DNA of 64,000 nt from Motilibacter rhizosphaerae (GTDB lineage: Bacteria; Actinomycetota; Actinomycetes; Motilibacterales; Motilibacteraceae). Below the pieces are notes generated by a model, which had not been told where the DNA came from, did no database searches, and saw only the letters and a program-made list of their open reading frames with translations. The DNA lies in contig NZ_SGXD01000007.1 in NCBI RefSeq assembly GCF_004216915.1, positions 31,454-95,453 of the forward strand, read 5' to 3'. Positions 1-7,697 of the stretch are shown in pieces. The position numbers and the translations under genes are program-made. Every line of letters begins with the position of its first letter. Within the stretch, counting starts at the first letter, position 1.

Positions 1-1
1 C

Positions 2-343
2 GGGATGGGCGTGCACTACATCCTCCCGGCGCGCGCGGGCGCCCCCATCCAGTGGGACAAGCCGGCGCTGCTGCTCTACATGCCGCTCCCCCACGGCAAG
101 TTCCGGCTCATGGGCGCGGAGTACTTCAAGGCCGACGCCGACCAGGACCTCACCACGGACGGCGACCGCCCCTCGCTCTTCGGCCGACCCTTCGACGGCC
201 CGATGCTCGGCCACTCGGCCGACATGCCGATCCACTACGACCTGCACGTCTGGCTGTATCAGCACAACCCCGCCGGACTCCTGGAGCCGTGGAACCCCAC
301 GGTGCACTGCCCCGTGCCCACCACTCCCGCGACCGAGAACTAG
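2..343 (+). CDS. Hypothetical protein, 3' part only (5' end outside window)
   Basis: The reading frame is open from the first bases of the window to a TAG at 341-343, so only the C-terminal ~113 residues are present. An in-frame ATG at 5 begins MGVHYI, which looks internal rather than like a start. The visible part is rich in aromatic residues and His and ends in a segment containing DLHVWLYQHNPAG and WNPTVHCP. It resembles the C-terminal half of secreted hypothetical actinobacterial proteins I cannot name. It ends 10 bp before the FAD oxidoreductase gene on the same strand, so the two are probably cotranscribed. Function unknown. Confidence 0.6.
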   Translation, partial: GMGVHYILPARAGAPIQWDKPALLLYMPLPHGKFRLMGAEYFKADADQDLTTDGDRPSLFGRPFDGPMLGHSADMPIHYDLHVWLYQHNPAGLLEPWNPTVHCPVPTTPATEN

Positions 344-353
344 GACCAGGACG

Positions 354-1760
354 ATGACCATCACCACGACCAGCACCGACACCGCGCGCGCCGAGCTCGC
401 CGCCCTGCTGCCCGGGCAGGTCCTCCTCCCGGGCGACGCGGGCTGGGAGGCCGGCCGCCTCGGCTGGACCGTCTCCGCCGCCCAGGAGCCCTGGGCCGTC
501 GTCACCGTCGAGGAGGAGGAGGACGTCGCGACCACCGTGCGCTTCGCCGCCGAGCGCGGCCTGACCGTCTCCGCCCAGCCGGTGGGGCACGGCGCCACCA
601 CCGCGGCCACCGGCACGATCCTGCTGCGCACCAGGCCCTTGCGCGGCATCATCGTCGACCCCGAGCGGCGCACGGCGCGCGTCGGCGCGGGCGTCAAGTG
701 GGGCGAGCTGCTGGCCGCCGTCGCCCCGCACGGGCTCACCGGCCTCGCCGGCAGCAGCCCCGACCCCACCGTCGTCGGCTTCAGCGTCAGCGGCGGGCTC
801 AGCTGGTTCGGCCGCGCGTACGGCCTCGCGGCGCACGCCCTGCGCGCTGTCGAGCTCGTCGACCCCAGCGGCCAGCACCGCCGCATCACGGCCGAGAACG
901 ACCCGGAGCTGTTCTGGGCCGTACGCGGCGGCGGCGGGGAGTTCGGCATCATCACCGCGGTCGAGATCGCGCTGTTCCCCGCCCCGCACGTCTACGGCGG
1001 CCGCATCATGTGGCCGCTGGAGATGGCCCGCCCGGTGCTCCGGGCGTACCGCGACGTGACGCGCTCCGCGCCCGACGAGCTCACGACGTGGGCGCACATC
1101 CTGCGCTTCCCGCCGATCCCCGAGGTGCCGGAGCCGCTGCGCGGCAGGTCCTTCGTCTCGGTCGAGGCGACGTTCCTCGGCTCGTCCGAGGACGCCGAGG
1201 AGCTGCTCGCGCCGCTGCGTACGCTCCCGGCGGTGGTGTTCGACTCGATGGGCACCGTCCCGCTCGAGCGCCTCGGCGACATCCTGCAGGAGCCGCTCGA
1301 CCCGATGCCCACGCAGGAGGTCTCCTGGCTGCTCGAGGACCTCGACGTGGCGACGATCGACCGGCTCGTGGACGTCGCGGGCGCCGGCGTGCAGACGCCG
1401 GTGCTCCTCGTGCAGCTGCGCCACCTCGGCGGCGCGCTGTCCCGGGGCTCGGTGGAGGACGGCCCGAACGGCGCAGTTCCCGAGCAGTACCAGGTGTTCT
1501 GCCTGGGTGTGCCGGTGAGCCCGGAGGTCGTGGCCGGCATCGCGGCGACCTCGGCGCAGGTCACCGAGGCGGTGGCTCCGGTCGCGACCGGACGGACGTT
1601 CTTCACCTTCCTCGGTGCGGAGACGGACCCGAGCCGGGCCTTCACGCCCCGCTCGCTCGAGCGGCTCCGTGACGTCAAGCGCGCGGTCGACCCGCGCGGC
1701 ACCGTCCGCGGCAACCGCCCGCTGCTCCCCGCCGCGCTGCCGGCGCAGCGGGAGGCGTGA
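354..1760 (+). CDS. FAD-binding oxidoreductase (PCMH / berberine-bridge-like)
   Basis: 468 residues, ATG start, typical size for soluble FAD-linked oxidases of the VAO/PCMH family. The N-terminal FAD domain (about residues 40-210) contains QPVGHG, whose His79 sits where family members bind FAD covalently, and a Gly-rich stretch (SVSGGLSWFGRAYGLAA) that contacts the dinucleotide. The second covalent anchor of bicovalent enzymes, a Cys in an AGxC motif, is replaced here by Ser (LAGSSPDPT, about residues 131-139), so only single covalent attachment is expected. No signal peptide is seen. The substrate is unknown; relatives oxidise sugars, alcohols or aromatic compounds. It follows the unknown gene at 2-343 by 10 bp and converges with the GH5 gene, leaving 3 bp between stop codons. 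Confidence 0.85.
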   Translation: MTITTTSTDTARAELAALLPGQVLLPGDAGWEAGRLGWTVSAAQEPWAVVTVEEEEDVATTVRFAAERGLTVSAQPVGHGATTAATGTILLRTRPLRGIIVDPERRTARVGAGVKWGELLAAVAPHGLTGLAGSSPDPTVVGFSVSGGLSWFGRAYGLAAHALRAVELVDPSGQHRRITAENDPELFWAVRGGGGEFGIITAVEIALFPAPHVYGGRIMWPLEMARPVLRAYRDVTRSAPDELTTWAHILRFPPIPEVPEPLRGRSFVSVEATFLGSSEDAEELLAPLRTLPAVVFDSMGTVPLERLGDILQEPLDPMPTQEVSWLLEDLDVATIDRLVDVAGAGVQTPVLLVQLRHLGGALSRGSVEDGPNGAVPEQYQVFCLGVPVSPEVVAGIAATSAQVTEAVAPVATGRTFFTFLGAETDPSRAFTPRSLERLRDVKRAVDPRGTVRGNRPLLPAALPAQREA

Positions 1761-1763
1761 AGC

Positions 1764-3173
1764 TCAGCTCGCCCCGGGCTGCGCACGCAGCACGGCAGCG
1801 AGCCCCTCACGGACGTCGCACTGGTCGAGGGCGAAGGACCGGGCGAGGCGCTCCGCCTCGTCCGGTCCCACGCCCGCGAAGCACGCCGCGAACTCGTCCA
1901 CCATCGGCTCCGAGAGCATGACGCTGCGGACGAGCACGCCGATCCAGTGCTTCTGCCCCCACGGGAACGGCGTGAAGTCGGGGAACTCCTCCTCGAAGAG
2001 CCGCTCGAGCGGCTCGAGGACATGGCGGATCCCGCGGTCGCTCCCGCCCCAGCGGTCGACGCCCAGCCGGCGCTTCTTCTCGAGGACAGGCGCGATGCGC
2101 TGGAGGTACGCGCTGTCCGGCCGCGCGGTCACCACGCCCTGCAGGCCGATGTCCTTGTAGGTCCACAGCGCCCAGCTCGCGCCGTGCTCGGCGTAGATCG
2201 CCAGCTGGTCCTGCAGCAGCTGGAGCCGCTCGGCGTCGCGCTCCGGGTCGCCGGTGTAGACCGGCCCGAACTCGCCGACCCAGATCGGGGTGCCGGTGCG
2301 ACGCATGAACCCCGTACGCTCCAGGAAGACCTCCTCGACGACGTCGCGGTCGTAGAAGCGGCCGCGCGCCTCGCCGGGGTAGCGCCCGTCCTGCGTGATC
2401 ACGGGGAGCACGTAGTCGTGCGCGGTGAACACCGCTCCCTCTGGGACCTCGCTGAACATCGAGAAGTCCGTGGAGTAGCGGTTGCCGTCGAGGAAGAGCA
2501 CCTTGTGCGGGTCGACCGCACGGATGGCCGCGACGAGCCGCTCGTAGAACGGGCCGATCCGCTCACCGCTCGCGTCGGCCGGCTCGTTGACGGGGTTGTA
2601 GCCGCCGACCCAGGGGTTGTCCCGGTAGCGGTCCGCCAGCGCCTCCCACAGGTGCACGACGCGGTCCTGGAACTGGCGCTGGTTCCAGAACTCCGACCAG
2701 TTGGTCGGGTTGTCGCTGTGCCAGTGCTGGTTCTGCCACCCGGGCAGCGCGTGGAGGTCGAGGATCGCGTAGATCCCGTGCTGGGCGCATGCGTCGACGA
2801 CCCGGTCCAGCCGCCGGAACCCCTCCTCCTTGAACTGGAACGGCGCGTCGTCGTCCTCGAAGTGCTTGTAGCTGAAGGGGACCCGCGCCGAGTTGAGGCC
2901 CAGCCCGGCCAGGAACTCCGCGTCGGCGGGGGCGAAGAAGCTGTCCAGCAGCACGTCGAAGAAGCGGGTGTACGCCTCCTCCCCCATCGCCCGGCGCAGC
3001 GCACGGCGCTGCTGCGACTCCGTCCCCGGGAAGCCGGTGATGAAGTTCTCCATGTTGAGGAAGCCGCCGAGCCCGAAGCCGCGCAGGACGACGGTCGCAC
3101 CGGTGCCGTCGACGAGGCGGGTGCCCTCGACGTGCAGGGCCTTGCTGCTGCTGGGGACTGCGCTGTCCGGCAT
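1764..3173 (-). CDS. Glycoside hydrolase family 5 (exo-beta-1,3-glucanase-like)
   Basis: 469 residues, ATG start preceded by an AGGGAG ribosome site 6 nt upstream. It is a TIM-barrel cellulase-superfamily enzyme. The acid/base Glu lies in YNPVNEP and the nucleophile Glu in WVGEFGP, the two canonical GH5 catalytic positions; LDLHALPGWQNQ and the conserved RVPFSY segment also match yeast-type exo-glucanases and other GH5 proteins. There is no signal peptide, so it should act in the cytoplasm on imported oligosaccharides or glycosides. The C-terminal ~100 residues beyond the barrel are not recognised. The exact substrate (beta-1,3-glucan, beta-glucoside or glycolipid) cannot be decided from sequence. 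The secreted GH16 enzyme at 25.3 kb could supply beta-glucan fragments; that link is inference. Confidence 0.85.
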   Translation of the reverse strand: MPDSAVPSSSKALHVEGTRLVDGTGATVVLRGFGLGGFLNMENFITGFPGTESQQRRALRRAMGEEAYTRFFDVLLDSFFAPADAEFLAGLGLNSARVPFSYKHFEDDDAPFQFKEEGFRRLDRVVDACAQHGIYAILDLHALPGWQNQHWHSDNPTNWSEFWNQRQFQDRVVHLWEALADRYRDNPWVGGYNPVNEPADASGERIGPFYERLVAAIRAVDPHKVLFLDGNRYSTDFSMFSEVPEGAVFTAHDYVLPVITQDGRYPGEARGRFYDRDVVEEVFLERTGFMRRTGTPIWVGEFGPVYTGDPERDAERLQLLQDQLAIYAEHGASWALWTYKDIGLQGVVTARPDSAYLQRIAPVLEKKRRLGVDRWGGSDRGIRHVLEPLERLFEEEFPDFTPFPWGQKHWIGVLVRSVMLSEPMVDEFAACFAGVGPDEAERLARSFALDQCDVREGLAAVLRAQPGAS

Positions 3174-3207
3174 CGTCGCTCCCTGGCTGGGCGGTGGCTG
3201 CCGCTCG

Positions 3208-3213
3208 ACAGTA
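3208..3213 (-). promoter_or_regulatory. Probable -10 element of the GH5 gene
   Basis: On the minus strand TACTGT fits the actinobacterial TANNNT -10 consensus. It would start transcription about 28 nt before the GH5 ATG, leaving room for the AGGGAG ribosome site. No convincing -35 was found. Confidence 0.4.
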
Positions 3214-3290
3214 GACGACCGGCTCGGATCTCACTCAGCACGTACGCCGGGGCCAGGCAGCTCGCCGCCGCCGCGCCGGTCTGCCGTGAA

Positions 3291-3398
3291 GTTGATCAGG
3301 TTGCCCGATCGAGTGGGAGCCCGACCGTACGAGATGTGCCCCAGTCACATCGGATTACGGCAGCACGGCGACCACGTCGTACGGGTCGCCTGATCAAC
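3291..3398. repeat. Dispersed palindromic element, copy A (~108 bp)
   Basis: The ends are inverted repeats: GTTGATCAGG at 3291-3300 and CCTGATCAAC at 3389-3398, with weaker symmetry continuing inward. A second copy with the same terminal and internal words (GATCAGG, TGCCCGATC, CGACCG) lies at 63777-63883. It is in noncoding DNA between the GH5 gene and the polyprenyl synthase gene. It could be a REP/MITE-like element or fold as RNA; it has no coding capacity. Confidence 0.6.
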
Positions 3399-3445
3399 GG
3401 GCCGGAGCGAGGGACTTGGACGCCCGCACCGGGCCGGCCCAAGAC

Positions 3446-3553
3446 GTGCATGATCACCGGGAGGGGGCGCGCGCCCCGACCCCATGATGTGCATGATCAC
3501 GAGCTGGGGGTACGCGGGCCCCCCTCCCCGCGCCCCAGGACGTGCATGATCAC
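3446..3553. repeat. Three copies of a GTGCATGATCAC intergenic motif
   Basis: GTGCATGATCAC occurs at 3446-3457, 3489-3500 and 3542-3553. The last two are followed by the same GAGCTGGGG. Between them are G-rich palindromes such as GGGGCGCGCGCCCC at 3464-3477. The reverse complement of the core recurs three times in the gap before the HNH gene (23026, 23089, 23361). The whole 3174-3572 gap contains no gene I can support, only these motifs, the 108-bp element and the GH5 promoter. Confidence 0.7.
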
Positions 3554-3572
3554 GAGCTGGGGTGGCGCAGGG

Positions 3573-4586
3573 TCAGCTGGCGCGCTCGACCACCGCGGCG
3601 CAGAGGGCGTCCAGCGCCTCCTTGGCCGGGCACTCCGCCAGCGGCGCGAGCTCCGCGCGGGCGCGGTCGGCCCAGCGGCGTACCTCCGCGTGGGCGTCAC
3701 CCAGCGCCCGGTGCGCCCGCAGCCGCTGCACGGCCTCGGCGAGGGCCGCGTCGTCGGCGAGGTCGCCGTCGAGCAGGGCCAGCAGGCGCCCGTCCTCCGG
3801 GTCGGCCGCGTCGGCGATGCGGCGGAAGCAGAGCACCGGGAGCGTCTCCACGCCCTCGCGCAGGTCGGTGCCGACCGCCTTGCCGGAGACGGCCGAGTCG
3901 GACTCGACGTCGAGCAGGTCGTCGGCGAGCTGGAAGGCGACGCCCACGAGCTCGCCGTAGCGTGTGAGGACCTCCGCGACGCCCTCGCCGGCCCCGGCCT
4001 GCAGCGCGCCGAGCCGGCCGCTGGTCGCGATGAGCGAGCCCGTCTTGTCCGCGAGCACCGCGAGGTAGTGCTCGAGCGGGTCCCCGCCCCGCGGCCCCTC
4101 GGTCTCGCGGATCTGGCCGACGACGAGCCGCTCGAAGGTCCGCGCCTGGATGCGCACCGCCTCGGGGCCGAGGTCGGCGACCCGGGCCGCGGCGCGGGCG
4201 AAGAGGAAGTCGCCCACGAGGATCGAGACGGAGTTGCCGAAGCGCACGTTGGTGCTAGGAGCCCCTCGCCGCAGCGTCGCCTCGTCCATGACGTCGTCGT
4301 GGTAGAGGCTCGCGAGGTGGGTCAGCTCGACGACCACCGCGGCCTGGCGGACCTCGTCGCGCTCGGCGTCCCCGAACTGGGCGGCGAGCAGGGTGAGCAG
4401 CGGGCGGAACCGCTTGCCTCCGGCGTCGACGAGGTGGCGCGCCGCCTCCGTCACGAGCGGGTAGTCGCTCGTCACGTCGGCGCGCAGGAGCTCCTCCACC
4501 GCGCCGAGGCCGGCGGAGAGGTCGGCCTCGAGCGAGGGGTGGAGGGCGGGCAGGCCGAGGCTGCTGGCGGCGGCGGACGTAGGCAT
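3573..4586 (-). CDS. Long-chain all-trans polyprenyl diphosphate synthase
   Basis: 337 residues, ATG start 7 bp after the nuoN stop, so it is the last gene of the nuo transcript. It condenses isopentenyl diphosphate onto an allylic primer to build the C35-C50 side chain of menaquinone. The first Asp-rich motif is DDVMD (in LYHDDVMDEA), the second DDLLD (in FQLADDLLD), and GGKRFRP is the conserved substrate-binding Lys/Arg segment. Residues just before the first motif are small or aliphatic, consistent with a long product. Chain length cannot be read from sequence. Placement with complex I and menaquinone genes supports a role in quinone tail synthesis. An upstream in-frame extension over nuoN codons is not supported. 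Confidence 0.92.
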   Translation of the reverse strand: MPTSAAASSLGLPALHPSLEADLSAGLGAVEELLRADVTSDYPLVTEAARHLVDAGGKRFRPLLTLLAAQFGDAERDEVRQAAVVVELTHLASLYHDDVMDEATLRRGAPSTNVRFGNSVSILVGDFLFARAAARVADLGPEAVRIQARTFERLVVGQIRETEGPRGGDPLEHYLAVLADKTGSLIATSGRLGALQAGAGEGVAEVLTRYGELVGVAFQLADDLLDVESDSAVSGKAVGTDLREGVETLPVLCFRRIADAADPEDGRLLALLDGDLADDAALAEAVQRLRAHRALGDAHAEVRRWADRARAELAPLAECPAKEALDALCAAVVERAS

Positions 4587-4593
4587 GAGGGCC

Positions 4594-6159
4594 CTAGCGT
4601 ACGAAACCCGCCGCACCGCTCGCGAGGTCGAGCACCGGCTGGGGCACGACACCGAGGACGAGGGTGACGGCGACGCCCAGCGCGAGCGCCACGGTGGTGA
4701 GCACGGAGGGCACGGCGACGACCGGTCCGTCGGCCAGCGGCTCGGTGAAGAACATGAGCACGATGACGCGGACGTAGAAGAACGCGGCGATGACGCTGGC
4801 CAGCACGCCGACGACGACCACGGGCGCGGCACCGCTGTCGAGGGCGGCGGAGAAGACGCCGTACTTGCTCATGAACCCCGACGTCGGGGGCAGACCGGCG
4901 AACGCCAGGAGGAACAGGGTGAACGCGCCCGCGACGAGCGGCGAGCGCTTGCCCAGCCCGGCCCACTGCGACAGGTGCGTGGCCTCGCCCGCGCTGTCGC
5001 GCACGAGCGTGACGACGGCGAAGGCGCCGACCGTCGCGAAGCCGTACGCCAGCAGGTAGAACAGCACGCTCGAGATGCCGCGGCCGTCGGCGGCGAGGAC
5101 GCCGACGAGGATGAAGCCGGCGTGCGCGATGCTCGAGTAGGCGAGCATGCGCTTGACGTCGTTCTGGGTGAGGCTGACGACCGCGCCGACGAGCATGGTG
5201 AGGATCGCCACCGCCCACAGCAGCGGGCGCCACTCCCAGCGCAGCCCGCCGAGGGCGACGTAGTACACGCGCAGCAGGGCGCCGAAGGCGGCGATCTTCG
5301 TGCAGGCCGCCATGAAGCCGGTGATCGGCGTGGGGGCGCCTTGGTAGACGTCGGGGGTCCAGGCGTGGAACGGCACGATGCCCGCCTTGAACAGCAGCCC
5401 GACCGTCAGCAGCCCGACACCCGTGAGGAGCAGGGCGTCGCTGCCGGACGCTCCGCTGATCGCATCGGCGATCCCGGACAGTCGCACGGTCCCGGCGTAG
5501 CCGTAGAGCAGCGCGGTGCCGTAGAGCAGGAAGGCGCTGGAGAAGGCGCCGAGCAGGAAGTACTTCAGCGCGGCCTCCTGGCTGAGCAGCCGGCGCCGGC
5601 GCGCGAGGCCGCAGAGCAGGTAGAGCGGCAGGGAGAGCACCTCGAGCGCGACGAACAGCAGCAGCAGGTCGTTGGCCGCGGGGAAGACGAGCATGCCGCC
5701 GACCGCGAAGAGCACCAGCGGGAAGACCTCGGTCTGCGCGACGCCGCGCATGCCGCTCGTGCGCTCGGCGTCGGAGCCGGGGAGGGCCGCGGCCTGGGGG
5801 GCGAAGGCACCGGCGGCGCCGGGATCGAGCGAGCGCTCGGCGACCAGCAGCACGGCGACGGCGGCCAGCAGGAGGATCGTGCCCTGGAGGAACAGCGCCG
5901 GGCCGTCGACGGCGACCGCGCCCTCGGCCATGATCCCGCGCGTGCCCTCGTGGTCGGCCACGACCGCCACCATGACGAGCGCCGCGACCAGGCCGCCGAG
6001 CGTGACGACGAGCTGGGCGGCCCAACGCACCGCCCGGGGGGCGAACGCCTCGACGAGGACCCCGAGCACCGCCGCGCCGAAGACGACGAAGATGGGCGAC
6101 AGCGCGAAGTACTCGATGTGCGGAGCGGTGAAGTGCTCCAGCCCTGCCGCGGCGGTCAC
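4594..6159 (-). CDS. nuoN: NADH-quinone oxidoreductase subunit N
   Basis: 521 residues, GTG start overlapping the nuoM stop in GTGA. NuoN is one of three antiporter-like proton-pumping subunits of the complex I membrane arm. The protein is almost entirely transmembrane helices. A conserved Lys lies in the LFKAGIVPFHAWTPDVY segment and another in the FMAACTKIAAFGAL segment, as in the pump family. The start was placed at the coupled GTG because the frame upstream duplicates nuoM coding DNA and is not protein-like. It is the distal nuo gene before the polyprenyl synthase. Confidence 0.93.
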   Translation of the reverse strand: MTAAAGLEHFTAPHIEYFALSPIFVVFGAAVLGVLVEAFAPRAVRWAAQLVVTLGGLVAALVMVAVVADHEGTRGIMAEGAVAVDGPALFLQGTILLLAAVAVLLVAERSLDPGAAGAFAPQAAALPGSDAERTSGMRGVAQTEVFPLVLFAVGGMLVFPAANDLLLLFVALEVLSLPLYLLCGLARRRRLLSQEAALKYFLLGAFSSAFLLYGTALLYGYAGTVRLSGIADAISGASGSDALLLTGVGLLTVGLLFKAGIVPFHAWTPDVYQGAPTPITGFMAACTKIAAFGALLRVYYVALGGLRWEWRPLLWAVAILTMLVGAVVSLTQNDVKRMLAYSSIAHAGFILVGVLAADGRGISSVLFYLLAYGFATVGAFAVVTLVRDSAGEATHLSQWAGLGKRSPLVAGAFTLFLLAFAGLPPTSGFMSKYGVFSAALDSGAAPVVVVGVLASVIAAFFYVRVIVLMFFTEPLADGPVVAVPSVLTTVALALGVAVTLVLGVVPQPVLDLASGAAGFVR

Positions 6160-7697
6160 TTGGGTGCCCCTTCCGCCGCGGCCGGCTTGAGCACCGTCGC
6201 GGGATCGTGCTGGTGGACCGACTGCATGGTGCGCTGCACCGCGGGGTTGATGACGTCGAGGACGACCTGCGGCGCGACCCCGACGCCGATGAGGAGCGCG
6301 ATGACAGGAGCGACGACCCACGCCTCGCGCGCCACGAGGTCGCGCATGCCACCGACGCCCTCGACGACCGGGCCGGTCATCGTCCGCTGGAAGAGCAGCA
6401 GGATGTAGAGCGCGGCCAGGACGATGGCGAGGACCGCGACGACGGCGACCCACTCGTAGCGGCGGAACGTCCCCAGCAGCACGAGGAACTCGCTGACGAA
6501 GCTGGAGAAGCCCGGCAGGGCCAGGCTCGACAGGCCGGAGAGCAGCATCGACCCCGCCAGCAGCGGCGCGACCGTCTGCACGCCGCCGAAGTCGGCGATG
6601 CGGCGGCTGCCCCGACGCGCGACGAGCATCCCCGCGACGAGGAAGAGCCCTGCCGTCGAGAACCCGTGGCTCAGCATGTAGAGCGTCGAGCCCGCCTGCG
6701 CCTGGGAGGTCATCGCGAAGATGCCGAGGGCGATGAAGCCGAAGTGCGAGATCGAGGTGTACGCGACCAGCCGGATCACGTCCGCCTGGCCGATCGCGAC
6801 GAGCGCACCGTAGATGATGCCGATGAGCGCCAGCGCGATGACGACCGGCCGCGCCCAGACGCTCGCGTCGGGGAACAGCGGCAGGCAGTACGCGATCATC
6901 CCGTACGTCCCGATCTTGTCCATGACGCCGACGAGCATCACGGCCCCGCCGGGAGGAGCCTCCGCGGCGGCGTCCGGCAGCCAGGTGTGAAGCGGCCACA
7001 GCGGGGCCTTGATGGCGAACGCCGCCATGAAGCCCAGGAAGAGCCAGCGCTGCGTCGTCGGGTCGAGGTGCGAGGCTTCGAGCGTCGTGCGCAGGAAGCC
7101 GTGCTTCCCGCCGGGCCCGGCGACGTAGGTGCCGATGACGGCGGCGAGCATGAGCAGGCCGCCGAGCAGGCTGTAGACGAGGAACTTCACCGCGGCGTAG
7201 GAGCGCTGGGCGCCGCCGAAGCCACCGATGATGAAGTACATCGGGATGAGGCTGAACTCGAACGCGACGTAGAAGAGGAAGACGTCGGTGGCCGAGAACA
7301 CCAGCACCAGCAGGGCCTCGACGAGCAGCATGAGCGCGAAGAAGGCCTGCGGCCGCGACCGCCCCTCCCCCAGGTCGACGTCGTGCCAGGAGGCGAGCAG
7401 GCAGACCGGGGCGAGCACGGCGGTCAGCGCGAGCAGGACGAGGGCGATGCCGTCGACGCCCAGCGAGTAGCTCGCGCCGAGGGCCGGGATCCAGTCGTGC
7501 ATCTCGGTGAACTGGAAGCCGCTGGCGTGCCGGTCGAAGTCCAGCCCGAGGCCGACGACGATGGCCAGCACGACGAGGGAGACCAGCAGCGAGAGGCGCT
7601 TCGCGAGCTCCTCGCGCCCGCGGGGAACGAGGGAGACGCCGAGGGCGCCGACCGCGGGGACGGCCGCCGCGAGGGTCAGCCAGGGCACGTCGGCCAT
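6156..7697 (-). CDS. nuoM: NADH-quinone oxidoreductase subunit M
   Basis: 513 residues, ATG start sharing one base with the nuoL TGA (TGATG). It is the second antiporter-like membrane subunit of complex I, with about 14 predicted helices. FAIKAPLWPLHTWLPDAAAEAP is the signature segment, with the Lys and His used in proton translocation; a conserved Glu lies in LVEALL. The C-terminus ends in a short polar tail. Translational coupling on both sides fits stoichiometric assembly with NuoL and NuoN. Confidence 0.94.
   Translation of the reverse strand: MADVPWLTLAAAVPAVGALGVSLVPRGREELAKRLSLLVSLVVLAIVVGLGLDFDRHASGFQFTEMHDWIPALGASYSLGVDGIALVLLALTAVLAPVCLLASWHDVDLGEGRSRPQAFFALMLLVEALLVLVFSATDVFLFYVAFEFSLIPMYFIIGGFGGAQRSYAAVKFLVYSLLGGLLMLAAVIGTYVAGPGGKHGFLRTTLEASHLDPTTQRWLFLGFMAAFAIKAPLWPLHTWLPDAAAEAPPGGAVMLVGVMDKIGTYGMIAYCLPLFPDASVWARPVVIALALIGIIYGALVAIGQADVIRLVAYTSISHFGFIALGIFAMTSQAQAGSTLYMLSHGFSTAGLFLVAGMLVARRGSRRIADFGGVQTVAPLLAGSMLLSGLSSLALPGFSSFVSEFLVLLGTFRRYEWVAVVAVLAIVLAALYILLLFQRTMTGPVVEGVGGMRDLVAREAWVVAPVIALLIGVGVAPQVVLDVINPAVQRTMQSVHQHDPATVLKPAAAEGAPK

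Noticed and set aside
3573..4832. A start at 4832 for the polyprenyl synthase, giving an 82-residue Ser/Pro-rich extension
   Set aside because: The extension is antisense-like low-complexity reading over nuoN; homologues start at the ATG at 4586.
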